Assembly (NCBI GenBank): GCA_900095095.1
Contig: FMBT01000365.1
Span: 62,001 to 126,000, forward strand
Direction of reading: 5' to 3'
Length of the DNA stretch: 64,000 nucleotides
Source of the DNA: Fragilariopsis cylindrus CCMP1102
Lineage: Eukaryota > Bacillariophyta > Bacillariophyceae > Bacillariales > Bacillariaceae
Shown here: positions 26,002-35,664 of the stretch, piece by piece
How positions within the stretch are numbered: position 1 is the stretch's first letter
Layout: the number at the start of each line of letters is the position of its first letter
Translations under genes and position numbers: made by a program
The notes under the pieces: model-generated
The model's input: the letters and a program-made list of their open reading frames with translations, nothing else
Databases searched by the model: none
What the model was told of the DNA's origin: nothing

Positions 26002-26393
26002 CGTCCTCCAGCGAGCGCTAATTGTCACGCGCGCTATCGTCTGAAAATTTAGCGTGTGTAAAAGGACGCTAAAACCTTAAAATATTAAGATCTACTACAC
26101 ATTACTAGTAAAACTATATCCTAGTACTTTCAGCAGCATGCCACTTACAATCTATTCATTTTAAATCTAGATCTAAACATATTTCCTAGACCCATTTTTA
26201 ACCAGGAGTAGGAATATACTAAACGTTTCTGTTTGATACAAGCGTAATTTATGATTATTTTTGATTGAAAATTGCATGAATTATGCAGTTATTTTTTACA
26301 CTGAGTCTTCTAGGATTGGCAGTTGAACGTGTTAATACACACGCTAAATTTTCAAACGATAGCGCGCGGTCAACAAGCGTTGCACGGAGGAAG
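26002..26393. mobile_element. Tc1/mariner-type MITE, 392 bp, upstream of MTHFR-like gene
   Basis: 392 bp with imperfect terminal inverted repeats of about 58 bp. The ends read CGTCCTCCAGCGAGCGCTAA (left) and CTTCCTCCGTGCAACGCTTG (right, reverse-complemented); inner parts match better (GCGCGCTATCGT ... GAAAATTTAGCGTGTGT). TA flanks both ends (26000-26001, 26394-26395). The outer CCTCCAGYVAGCGCTAA and the inner GCGCGCTRTCG are shared with the 190-bp element at 14405, so the two belong to related families. Non-coding. Its right end lies 127 bp before the start codon of the next gene. 25751-26001 to its left is otherwise empty. Confidence 0.8.
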
Positions 26394-26520
26394 TAGTTAT
26401 CATCTATCTACTAATATTCATCTTCATCAATCTGGATCTCATGATGTAGCAACAACGACGCGTTTAATCGTAGTCATACAATACTTTCATCAAGGCTATT
26501 ATCATCATCGATTTATTATT

Positions 26521-27372
26521 ATGAGATCTAGTATCATCACACCCTCAATCACGAAGATTTTTAGCGTGGAATGGAATCAAAATATAGCGTCGGTCCAATC
26601 TCAATTACTTCCGGCCGCCAAGCATTTCGTTCTTCCTGATTTACCAGATATAATTTCGGATCAAGATCGAATAGAATTTTCTCAAAAGTGCATCAATCCG
26701 AGCCAGCGTATTCATACGGTGGCAGCATGTAATCATGCAAATTCCGAGTCATTATTAAATGTCGTATCAGACGTCGATCCGGGATCTACAATATTAATAG
26801 TGGGAGGAAATAATAAAAAAAGTAATTCCCAAACAGCAATGTCAAGTATTGATGCCGCTACGATATTGAATAATGAAATGGACAATATACTTTGGGGTGT
26901 TATAAATCCAAATGATCCAAACAGTGTGGATTGTTTTGAACAAAAAGTTAATTCTGGGATGAGTGGATTTATCACTCAGCCGTTGTTGTCTTCTCATGCC
27001 ATGGATGCAATGGAAATATATCAGGATTATTGTACAACACCAACAACAACAGCAAACAATGACGACGTAACAATTCTGACTGGGTTGGCATTTCCAAAAA
27101 CAGTTCGTGGTCTACGATTTTGGGCGAAACTATTGGACCAAGAAGAGGAATTAGAACGTGATCCACTATTTCAAAGTCATCTAGCATTCTTTTCGCAGCC
27201 GTACTTTACACCTATGTCATGGATTGGTAGAGAGTTACAGAACAATATGGCATTGTCTAGCAATAATGGAGTTCATTTCATGCCTCTTCAGAATATCGAT
27301 GATTTATGTACCATTTTTCAATCTTTAAATAATATACATCGATCGTCATCAGATAATAATGCTGATTGTTGA
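26521..27372 (+). CDS. Methylenetetrahydrofolate reductase-like TIM-barrel protein
   Basis: 283 aa from the first ATG in frame, 26521 (MRSSIITPSITKIFSVEWN). The frame continues upstream without ATG through the neighbouring MITE, which I take to be untranslated. The central part (WGVINPNDPNS ... FEQKVNSGMSGFITQPLLSS) resembles the MTHFR barrel strand where the enzyme is described as finding a target in a Q-P-L/F context, followed by TILTGLAFPKTVRGLRFW. It lacks the long C-terminal regulatory domain of eukaryotic MTHFR and the usual N-terminal block, so it is probably a short divergent member of unknown substrate. I am only moderately sure of the family. Transposon insertion near the start may affect expression. 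Confidence 0.5.
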   Translation: MRSSIITPSITKIFSVEWNQNIASVQSQLLPAAKHFVLPDLPDIISDQDRIEFSQKCINPSQRIHTVAACNHANSESLLNVVSDVDPGSTILIVGGNNKKSNSQTAMSSIDAATILNNEMDNILWGVINPNDPNSVDCFEQKVNSGMSGFITQPLLSSHAMDAMEIYQDYCTTPTTTANNDDVTILTGLAFPKTVRGLRFWAKLLDQEEELERDPLFQSHLAFFSQPYFTPMSWIGRELQNNMALSSNNGVHFMPLQNIDDLCTIFQSLNNIHRSSSDNNADC

Positions 27373-28205
27373 CCATAGGATCATTTAATGAAAATGTACA
27401 ACGTTAGTTTTGCCACAATCAAAATCTGCACATTAGATATTACAACACATTTTACTACTTAAAAAGATGACAGTAAAATTTATGCTCGATAACTTATATA
27501 ATTTATATATATTTAAAGTTAGCCATTTTATTATCGTGGTATATCAAAACAAACACTCATGGTATCATAAAGTTTTTTTTGTAATGGCACTTTTGTTGTT
27601 CCTTCTATTGCAACGATAAGAATCTAAATGATATACAATGTACGAGATAGTAATACTGGCATTATACAGGAAATGACCACCCATCAATCGAAAGTATGAC
27701 TCGCAAAATAAAATTTCATTCCATGACGTAACGATGGGAAGAAGGGCTGATAATGGGAGTGTCATATACTCCCGTCGATTCTTTTCTTCAGTTGATAACA
27801 TTAGTTGTATGAAATGCTAGACTTAGTATGGTTTGAATGTATGCGAACCCTTCCTTTTCGAGGATTCTACAAGCGACAGAGGAAGAGGAGCCTGAGATGA
27901 GTACCCAATGGAGAGAACATTTTGCAATATGAACGACCCGACTTGTGGACGAAAACACGCTCATAGTATCAAGACAGAGAAATTAGATTGGTATCATAAA
28001 TACAGTGCTATTATTGAGATGAATGATGCTGGTGTAGAAACTACAAAATGTGTGTTTTCGGCTTTTTAATATAACAGTGTTGTTCAATATCGGTATCATT
28101 ATAATCCTACCTCTTGTTCTTGAGAATTTTTCAGTAAATATCCCTCTGTAAACAATAGCAGATAGTATATTTCAATGTTGCTTCCCTTTGATTTTCCCCA
28201 TTTTA
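27373..28205. other. Intergenic region, nothing recognised
   Basis: About 830 bp between convergent genes. The longest ORF (78 codons, minus strand, 27565-27801) has no recognisable motif. Confidence 0.45.
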
Positions 28206-29737
28206 TTATCTTTTCGGATTAGCAGCAACCTTTTTGTCGTCACCATCAGCATAATCATCGCCTCCTTCTTTCGTCAGTAATTTCATCTTACCAGCTACAA
28301 CATCTTGCCAATATTTGAATTCAACTGTGGTAAAGTCTTTGACTTCTAATGCTAACTTCTCAAGGTAGGTACCCAAACCCATCAATTCGATATCATTCGG
28401 ATTCTTCTTTCTGTAATATGCGGTAACCCTGAGGCCGTTATGAGGATTCAACGCAAAGTTTCGTTGTAAGTCATCCAAATGCACTGTATTGTGCGGTCCC
28501 CAAACCTGCGGAAACTTATTCCATCTGCAATACCCGACCAAGAAAAAATGATCGATATTGATAGGTGTGGGTATATATGACGAGCAATCACAAAAGGATG
28601 AATGAGATGGAAGAACAAGCAAAATATAGACCACCAACACATAATAATTGAAGTTCAATTCAATTCAATTCGATAATTAATAATATTTCATTTATATATA
28701 TATATATATACGTACATGATTTGTAATGGTTTTACATAATGTTTCATTTCCTTTCCGGACCTCGACGTGGACGTTACGGCAAACATACTTGTTTTATCCA
28801 AAACAAAGCAAAAACGATACTGTGGATTGGTCAACATCCCCAATTCAATTAATTTCGTTTCAAGCCATCGCCAACTAGTTTGACTCCAAACAACGAGGTC
28901 GTAGGATTGATAAGCTTTCGCAAGAAAGGAATCCAGTCCTGGTCGTTTCATTTTTTCAATTGTTTCTTGTGTAGTACGTGTCGCTGCATTCGTATTATTT
29001 CCGTTAGCCTCTGCAATACGTTCCGCAGTGGAAGCCCGTTCAATGGACTTTCTACTAAAGTCCAACAAGCAGTGATCTAAATCCAGTACCATTAATGGTT
29101 TTCCTGCTCTTGGTTCGACAATGATGTTGATGGCAGTCGAGTCAGTAAATTTCTTTAAATTTTGTCCAGTAGCGACGTGTGCTAACCATTGTTGACTACC
29201 TGCTGTAAAGTCTAAATCAAAATCGTCGATAACTTCTGGTAAGCCATCATGATCATTTGGGTCCACAAAAATATTTGCCTCGGGCGTCCCCATCAGGATA
29301 AAATTATGTTGCACTAATTTAGTTGCAATACCATCAGATGATGTTTTTATAGTCGTCATTGCTTTTGATTTTGGCTTGAGTTCTGATAGAAGAACCTGGT
29401 CGGTTACTTTCACTTTGGTTAATGTTGTAAGACCAATTAATTTTTGACGCTTCGGAAGGACGTTTGTCTTTTCAGAGAGCATGTCTTTGACTTGGGCGAT
29501 ATTTGTTGTTGGTGATAAGTCATTTAATTCAATCTTTTCTTTTCCCCATTTCGCTATCAACGTCACGGCGTACTCAGTTGTACTACTTCCTCCACCACTC
29601 AATGCTGAAGTAACAGAAAGTTCTTGTTGTTGTACTTGTACTTGTTGTTGTAGTTGTTGTTCACGATTATTATTATAAGTAGTAGTATCGTCCGCCATGT
29701 TCATGGGGGATGATGATGATGATGATGACGAGTCCAT
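28206..29737 (-). CDS. UBLCP1: Ubiquitin-like-domain CTD phosphatase (UBLCP1-type)
   Basis: Two exons, complement(28206-28524, 28716-29737), 446 aa; donor GTACGT, acceptor TGCAG, phase-2 junction giving PLQIIWNKF. In animals UBLCP1 is a nuclear phosphatase that dephosphorylates the 26S proteasome. An N-terminal Ser/Gln-rich leader precedes a ubiquitin-like domain (about residues 55-130: VTLIAKWGKEKIEL ... LPKRQKLIGL) and a HAD/FCP-type phosphatase domain (MVLDLDHCLLDFS, about residue 220; VVWSQTSWRW; DDLQRNFALNPHNGL). The usual DxDxT nucleophile motif reads DLDHC here, with Cys in place of Thr; both Asp are kept. The C-terminal tail matches the family (YLEKLAL ... KYWQDVV). Start ATG 29737; a second Met lies 11 codons on. 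Confidence 0.85.
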
Positions 29738-30423
29738 ATTGAATCTTTTGTGTGTCGTCAAGTCTGTGGCTGGTGATGATTCTATGAAGAAGGAAAAGTA
29801 TTACAATGTACAATGTCTTGCCGTTATTGTATGGGCATTGTCAACAAATTGTTCAAATTTAAAAATGCTATCAGAAGAAGAATTAATGTGTTCGTTTTTT
29901 AAACTTTGTAAAAATATTGAGGGGATGGGGGAAATGCAATTGAATTGTAATTTTAGCTCAATGACCGACTATATCTATCAGCAGAAGTACCAGCAGATGA
30001 GATGATACTGTGTACTGTAGCACCTGTCGTGTGCTGGAGTTACATTTGACACAGAGGCTTGATTTGCATTCTTTTCACTTTTGACAGGGGGGAAATTATC
30101 ATTATTATCATCTATTAGTTTTTCCTACTATTATTGTATGATGGATTTGTCAAACTGCTTGGGGGTGATGAGGGTGTCTATAACTATGATTCATTCAAGA
30201 ATAGTTTCACTAGAAAATAGTAGTCATTGAACTTGCACATAATGTGGACATGTACGGTAGACTTTATCATCATCAGGCCAGGCACTGTAGTGAAACTGAT
30301 GGTAGTAGTGGATTGGAATAATACTTATATATCTAACATCTCCCAGTAAATATAGATATCCATCCATGCCAACAACATAGCATCAGTTAGCAGTAGCAGT
30401 AGCAGTAGCCTTCTTGGACTTCT
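29738..30423. other. Intergenic region, left flank of a DNA transposon remnant
   Basis: Upstream of the UBLCP1 gene and left of the Harbinger remnant. I looked here for a terminal inverted repeat matching 31900-32100 and found none. A GTAGCA array occurs at 30390-30412. Confidence 0.4.
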
Positions 30424-31095
30424 AACTGGACTTCTGCCTGGGAACGTGTGCAAGAACTTCATGATCAATACAGAACTAGGGTACAACAGGACTCATGAGT
30501 CAGTAAGAAGAAAATTCCAGACAATTTACCGTATACCTGCTCCAACTAGTGATCCTACACTATTCCTCTGTATGTCCAGCAAGCAAAGGCTATTCATCCT
30601 CACATTGTCAACCATTTTGATTGAGTTTGAAGAGAATGTATTTGTTCCTCCACAAGATGAGGCCACAAGATGAGGATGAGGATGAGGATGAGGATGAGGA
30701 TGAGGATGAGGATGAGGATGAGGATGAAGATGTATATATGAAAATGCTGCTGATGGTGCTGGTAATGAAGGAGCTGACATTACTGCTGGTGTAACTCCTC
30801 CTGCTGCTGCTGTTGTACCTACCTCCTCCCCAAAATAGTGTTGCTGGTGGGTTTTTATAGACCTGAATCCATTTAGAGGTTATGAAGATCTTTTACAACC
30901 ACAACAGCCTTTTGTACGTTGCTTCCCTCAAACACACCTGGCCGTGGTCCTCCAAATTCTTTGGTTGAAACAATCCAATTACAAATTATGGTGGAAACAC
31001 GTCAGAGACAGGAAGAATGTCAAAAGCGCAGTGAGGAGGATTGTTGTCGTACGATTGTGATCTTGGTGGAGATAGGTGCAACAAAAATGCATTGA
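30424..31095 (+). pseudogene. SANT/Myb-like accessory ORF of a PIF/Harbinger element, decayed
   Basis: The signature of a SANT-like protein common beside Harbinger-type transposases in algae can be read in pieces: NWTSAWERVQELHDQY at 30424, then THESVRRKFQTIYRIPAP and SDPT (30494-30562), then PLYVQQAKAIHPHIVNHF (30563-30625). A GATGAG array (30669-30727) follows, and a coiled-coil-like tail (METRQRQEECQKRSEE, about 30989-31038) ends at a stop at 31095. The pieces are in different frames, with breaks near 30478 and 30562, so it is either decayed or affected by missing bases like its neighbours. PIF/Harbinger elements carry a Myb/SANT partner protein that helps the transposase bind DNA, and this ORF faces a transposase remnant tail to tail. 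Confidence 0.55.
30669..30727 (+). repeat. (GATGAG)n hexanucleotide array
   Basis: About ten copies of GATGAG in direct tandem within the SANT-like ORF. In the coding frame this would give an acidic or Met/Arg run depending on frame; such linkers are common in these proteins. Confidence 0.9.
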
Positions 31096-31139
31096 ACAAA
31101 ATTATTGTTTGTTGCAGCTGTTGGTGCTGTACAGGCAGG

Positions 31140-31870
31140 AGGACGTTTCAACAACAACAATTGCATCATGATCATCACACACTATTTGCACTTAACCGTA
31201 TACACCATGGCCGGACTGAGTAATATCATGCCACATGTACCTGGGGTATTTATGACACAGATCTGAATGTGTCCATCAGCCCCAAAGACAATTATACAAT
31301 TCACCTAATGTCCATGTGTCCATTCCTTATATAATAGATTCTGCATAAACTAATTGCTGTACTCTTCTATTTGTAATTTGAGTCCATCACAAGCCCCAAA
31401 CATTATGTATTTTTGGATACTTTCTTGTTATATTGCTGTCTTCTTTGTACGCTTCAATCTCATTGGCAGGCGTGCTGGCAGTAGGTGCCGCGGCTCTTGC
31501 TGCATCATGTTCCAACAAACAAGCGAGAAGAACTACTATGTCAACTTTAAGCCAATTATACATGGGTGTACATGTCAATCCAAATGACACACTTAGAGTT
31601 TGTGTACAAGCTCACTCTTGTTCTCTATATACCACTCAAAAACCAGTCCTAGGAAACCCACTGCATCCATGGTCAACATTTACATCATTTCCATTTCTTT
31701 CTAACTTTTAATTCCATACTGACTTTGTTTTATATCATCCCAAGTGTACAATTTGTAATATGGTTTATATAATTATTCAAGTAGCTCATTAAATGATGCA
31801 TGGCCGAGTCCTGTTAAGTTGAGCAGCCCTTGGTCATCCTTGCTTTCGTGCGAATATTTAAATGCTGATT
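31140..31870 (-). pseudogene. PIF/Harbinger transposase (DDE_Tnp_4 type), decayed
   Basis: On the minus strand, typical transposase blocks occur in order: GLLNLTGLGHASFNELL (about 31840-31785), TMDAVGFLGLVFEWY, VSFGLTCTPMYNWLKV (31590 on), a conserved run ending ARKYP-like TRKYPKIHNVWG, ACDGLKLQIEEYS (31395 region), WTHGH with VNCIIVFGADGHIQICVIN, TPGT and WHDITQSGHGVY. The WHD block holds the second catalytic Asp. At least two in-frame TAG codons interrupt the reading (after EEYSN and after THGH) and several frame changes are needed, so it cannot make a full transposase as given. The C-terminal third is not recognisable. It converges with the SANT-like ORF. Terminal repeats and the 3-bp target duplication were not found. 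Confidence 0.7.
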
Positions 31871-32531
31871 TGTTATAATGACAGATCGAAACATCTTGGG
31901 TTCTCCTGTCTCTCCTCCTCCTATCTTCTGGAGTAAGAGTATACTTGTAGGTTTCTGTTTCCTATTACCATATGTATTCTTTTAATAACACTCTGACATC
32001 CCACAGTCCCACAGTCCTACTTACATTCTACAACCACCCACATAATATATTTTATTAGTTCAAACCAGTTCCAAACCTCGACCTCGTCACTCTTGTTTTG
32101 AGCGAATAATAATGACGAATCTTTTTGTTTGTCTTTAATTGACAAAAACGATTTTGCCAGCGCATATTTAATACACGTCGCGGCAAGCTTAACCAACCAC
32201 ACGAACTGTGAATCAATCGTGCTTATCACTTATTACAAAACGGTCAAATATCAAATAATTTAACCAAAAAATATCGATGTCGATGTCGCATTTGGACATG
32301 AAGTGGACCGTTGCTCCTTTTTCGACTCGGAGAGGGACTAAGGAGAAGAATATCGCTATCGTCTATCGACGATTCGATTCGCCTCCGATTTATCGAAGGA
32401 CGAGAGGTACAAACATTGTCACTATTTCATAAAATCAAATCACAACATACTAGTAGGAATTATAAACAACAACTCTCGTCAAACTAACAAAGAAAAAAAG
32501 AATACTATTAATATATCAGCAAGAAGCGGTC
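31871..32531. other. Intergenic region right of the Harbinger remnant
   Basis: No coding signal beyond a 70-codon minus ORF (32017-32229) without motifs. 32280-32400 is richer in CG dinucleotides, as expected for the upstream region of the following gene. Confidence 0.4.
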
Positions 32532-33023
32532 ATGATGATGATGAAGTCAACAACTCACGTCAATATAATTAACTATTGCTTCGTGGTAATGGTTGTCTTC
32601 TTGTATCACTATCAAATTTCGATAATGTATGCCTTGGCTTCGTACAGAAACCAACTTTCAAATCTACTGGATTATTGTCTCGTAAAACTTCTACAACAAC
32701 TTCATATACGGGCAAGGATGCTAAATCAACATTTTCAACTACTACTACTACTACTACTGCTATGAATGTTGCAACAATATCTGCCGATTTAGAAGCAGAA
32801 GTATTAACGACGATGGCACATGTTACTATGGACTTTACAGGTTTAGCCAGTCCATCGAAAAGCTTACTACGAATGTTTACTGTAATTGGACGGATAATGG
32901 TCATATCAGCAGATTATATATGCGATAATACGATTCATCCTGAAGAACTTGTGATACAACTTTTCCTTATGAGTGTTGCTATAAAGGACATGATCGTGGA
33001 TACGCCTACTGATACTGTTACGC

Positions 33024-33054
<31 letters not shown>

Positions 33055-33082
33055 GGACGAAACAACAAAGAAGTTAGATTAA
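32532..33082 (+). CDS. Putative plastid-targeted hypothetical protein (one frame break)
   Basis: Translation from ATG 32532 gives a signal peptide (KSTTHVNIINYCFVVMVVFLYHY). The frame must change near 32634, where one missing T in CCTTGG would give YAFGFVQKPTF, an AF-containing plastid motif just after the signal. The downstream frame then runs to 33082: a Thr/Ser-rich linker with ACT repeats, a probably helical domain (DLEAEVLTTMAHVTMDF ... MFTVIGRIMVISADYICD ... VIQLFLMSVAIKDMIVD) and a Thr-repeat tail. About 180 aa. I do not recognise the domain. The restored signal-plus-AF start supports one real gene rather than two overlapping ORFs. Confidence 0.55.
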
Positions 33083-33800
33083 TTTTTGGAAAGAAGAAGG
33101 AAGAAATTCATATATATTTTTAGGACCACAATACACAATAGACAGAATACACAACGCATACAATAGATAGAAGGCATTAGATTCCATCACCCACCCATAG
33201 AATACATAAATTAAAAAATAGACATATAAAAAAGTTAGATATAAAGTTACAGTTAATACACGCACTGCATATATCACATTCTACTATTAGCACATCATGA
33301 TCATTAGCATATCTGCGGTCAACGGTCAACGTGATCATAGTAGTGCGTTTCCGGTTCATTTATTTTACATTATCATCATCTTTATTAGCTTATAGTGTGT
33401 TTGTGACAATAATGCTCTATTGAGATATTATGCATTTAAAGTTATCGCTCCAAAACATTTACACGAAGGAGACTTTCGCGATAACCCTTCATAATATACA
33501 GATGAAAGATACTATAATGAATTTTGGATTTTTTGTTGATACAACAACGAACGCAAACATGATCACATCCACAACCAACAAGATATCGACAATGATGTCC
33601 TGCTTTCAATATAAGAGAAGGCAAAGGTTGTTTTGTTGGATTGAGTTCCGTGAGTTCATTTGATTATATTCTGCGCAATTAAGTATAAAACTTCCCTGTT
33701 TGTGGTTGAAAAATAATAGAGTCTCTATAGATTATCGCTTGAAAAGTCTGACGACGATTTTTTTCTATTTCTTTACATTTACTGTCATTATAAGGTGTGT

Positions 33801-33831
<31 letters not shown>

Positions 33832-33836
33832 GGGCG
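33083..33836. other. Intergenic region with GT/poly-G microsatellite
   Basis: AT-rich, no gene recognised. It ends in a (GT)10 run at 33795-33814 that passes directly into 20 G at 33815-33834, immediately before the dehydrogenase remnant. Confidence 0.5.
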
Positions 33837-34190
33837 ATGGGACACCCTGGAACGGCTTTATATTCTATCTGTAAGGCCGCTGTTGATATGGCCATCCGAC
33901 AGCTTGCTCTGGAGTATGCACCTCAGGGTCTACGAGTATCAAGCGTAGCTCCTGTATTGATGCATACACCAGCAATTGATAGTTTGAGGGATGATACAGC
34001 CAATTTCTTAAAAAATAGGACATTCACATGCAATGAAACGGCACAGATCTACACTTGAGGTTGCCGAATTGATTCCTTTCTGACTGGTGGTTCAATAATT
34101 GTAGATGGTGGTTGTATGCTAGGAAGCTCTCTCGGTGACGCTATCATACCCTTTTTTGTTGATCAACAGCGGCCACAACAGCAGCAGTAG
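33837..34190 (+). pseudogene. Short-chain dehydrogenase/reductase, 3' remnant
   Basis: Only the C-terminal half of an SDR is visible. HPGTALYSICKAAVDMAIRQ contains the catalytic Y-x-x-x-K pair, followed by LALEYAPQGLRVSSVAPVLMHTP, and after a frame change (about 34058-34100) by EVAELIPF and LTGGSIIVDGGCMLG, the usual SDR C-terminus. The stretch between EVAELI and TGGS, normally about ten residues longer, is shortened. The NAD(P)-binding half with GxxxGxG and NNAG is absent upstream, where a GT/G microsatellite begins. I read it as a truncated copy; distant upstream exons are a less likely alternative. Confidence 0.6.
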
Positions 34191-34569
34191 TAGCAACAGC
34201 AGTAGCAACAGGAGCAGGGCAAATAACAAAAACAATGGAATGACGTATCTTTTTAAGGTGATATTGAAGCAACAACGCATATCAGTCGTATTTTCTCTAT
34301 CTGGACTTTTTGGCTACTTTATGAGAGAACAAATGGCATGGGTTCGCATGACAACAAACAATTACAAGTAAAGATATATAAGTATTATTTTCGTTTAATT
34401 ATGAGATTTACAGTAATTATTATCTGGTTGAATATTCAATAGTATGATCTTTTTAGTCACTGGTATCATACAACTCTCACGATACACATATCATATCATC
34501 ATTTAGACATAGATGATATCTATACTAGAGGAACGTTACGAAATTATAGTTCCCGACAGACTGCATATT
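34191..34569. other. Intergenic region, nothing recognised
   Basis: Continues CAGCAG/TAGCAA repeats from the SDR remnant (34160-34215), then AT-rich DNA without coding signal. Confidence 0.4.
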
Positions 34570-35664
34570 TTAATTGCCTCCTACACCGACGTTCCAAACT
34601 TTCCAGAAGCGACGGAATCGACGCTGCTTCTTCAGCCTCTTGCGGATGAGCTCGGCCATAGGATCGACCGTAGGACTGACCGTAGGACTGATAGTCCTAT
34701 CAAAATATGATGGATCAAAATATGATGATGGTGGCGGAGGGTGAATATAAGGTCCAGTAGGGCTTTCTTCCGCAACAACACGAGTCGGAGGTAAAGTTGG
34801 GGGACGAGATGGAACAGTCGGCTCACGTGTCATCCTCATGTAGCTGCCGCTGCGGCTATCGTCATCATTTAAACATGCATTTCCATTTCCATCATTGAGG
34901 TTATTTGGGTCGTTGCAAGGATCACCAGTCGGAGGTAAGGTTGGGGGACTAGATGGAACAGAACTCGGCTCACGTGTCATCCTCATGTAGCTGCCGCTGT
35001 TGCTATCGTCATCATTTAAACATGCATTTCCATTTCCATCATTGAGGTTATTTGGGTCGTTGCAAGGATCAAGAGTCGGAGTTAAGGTTGGGGGAAGAGA
35101 TGGAACAGAACTCGGCTCACGTGTCATGTTGGGTTCGTCATCAGTTTTACAATTGTTACAGTAAGGATCAATGAAGAAATCGATATCATGTGTACAGTTT
35201 GGGATAGGGACGCCCCATTTATCATCACACATTTCCACATCAGAAACAAGCGTACGATTGTTATTGCTGCTGCCTCGGAGCAAGAAACGGGTACTCTGAT
35301 CATCAATAAAGTCGCCTTCGATCAAAACAGATTTTGCAGAGTAGCCGTCATCAGTCTCTTCGTGAACCTTGTTGTAGGCATCCTGGATGACCTCCTCCAA
35401 GAATGTAGCCTCGTCCTTGGTAAGTGGTACACTTCGATTAAGACCGTACAGAGTAAGGAGACTCTTCTCCATCGAACTCTCCTCCATCGAAGAAAGTGGT
35501 AGAGTAGATGATTCAGCCTTTGACGATTTGTTCTTCTTGAGAACTTTTTTGCCGAAGGATGAAGGACCGTCGTTGTTTCTTGCAGAGACTTGACCAGAAG
35601 ATGAAAGAATAGTAGCAGCAACAAGGGCTACCAAGCAAAGGATGGATGATGTCGAAAACTTCAT
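34570..35664 (-). CDS. Secreted Pro/Thr-rich repeat protein
   Basis: 364 aa, single exon, ATG 35664. A clear signal peptide (MKFSTSSILCLVALVAATIL ... SSGQVSA) leads to a folded-looking N-terminal part (residues 60-150) and a Cys-containing region (CDDKWGVPIPNC, DPYCNNC). Then follow two 49-residue repeats with DPCNDPNNLNDGNGNAC and TREPSSVPS, joined by PPTLPPT linkers, and more partial units. The C-terminus is strongly basic (RKRLKKQRRFRRF). Pro/Thr-rich secreted proteins with small Asp/Cys modules are common in diatom cell walls and mucilage, so an extracellular or frustule-associated role is plausible but inferred. Repeat length at DNA level is exactly 147 bp. Confidence 0.7.
   Translation of the reverse strand: MKFSTSSILCLVALVAATILSSSGQVSARNNDGPSSFGKKVLKKNKSSKAESSTLPLSSMEESSMEKSLLTLYGLNRSVPLTKDEATFLEEVIQDAYNKVHEETDDGYSAKSVLIEGDFIDDQSTRFLLRGSSNNNRTLVSDVEMCDDKWGVPIPNCTHDIDFFIDPYCNNCKTDDEPNMTREPSSVPSLPPTLTPTLDPCNDPNNLNDGNGNACLNDDDSNSGSYMRMTREPSSVPSSPPTLPPTGDPCNDPNNLNDGNGNACLNDDDSRSGSYMRMTREPTVPSRPPTLPPTRVVAEESPTGPYIHPPPPSSYFDPSYFDRTISPTVSPTVDPMAELIRKRLKKQRRFRRFWKVWNVGVGGN
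34824..35117 (-). repeat. In-frame 147-bp tandem repeat, 2 full copies
   Basis: Copies begin with CACGTGTCAT at 34824 and 34971, with a third partial start at 35118 and a partial unit at the other end. The period of 147 is a multiple of three and encodes 49 residues. The copies are nearly identical, implying a recent duplication or ongoing homogenisation. Confidence 0.9.

Noticed and set aside
26323-26520. N-terminal extension of the MTHFR-like ORF
   Set aside because: It has no ATG and its first part lies inside the MITE terminal repeat; the first Met is at 26521.
27565-27801. 78-codon minus-strand ORF with an ATG
   Set aside because: No motif, no low-complexity coding signature and no neighbour relation; likely chance in AT-rich DNA.
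30526-30780. ORF with His-Pro repeats on the minus strand
   Set aside because: It is the reverse reading of the GATGAG array.
32017-32229. 70-codon minus ORF next to the Harbinger remnant as transposase N-terminus
   Set aside because: It shares no motif with Harbinger transposases and is separated from the recognisable blocks by over 140 bp of unrelated sequence.
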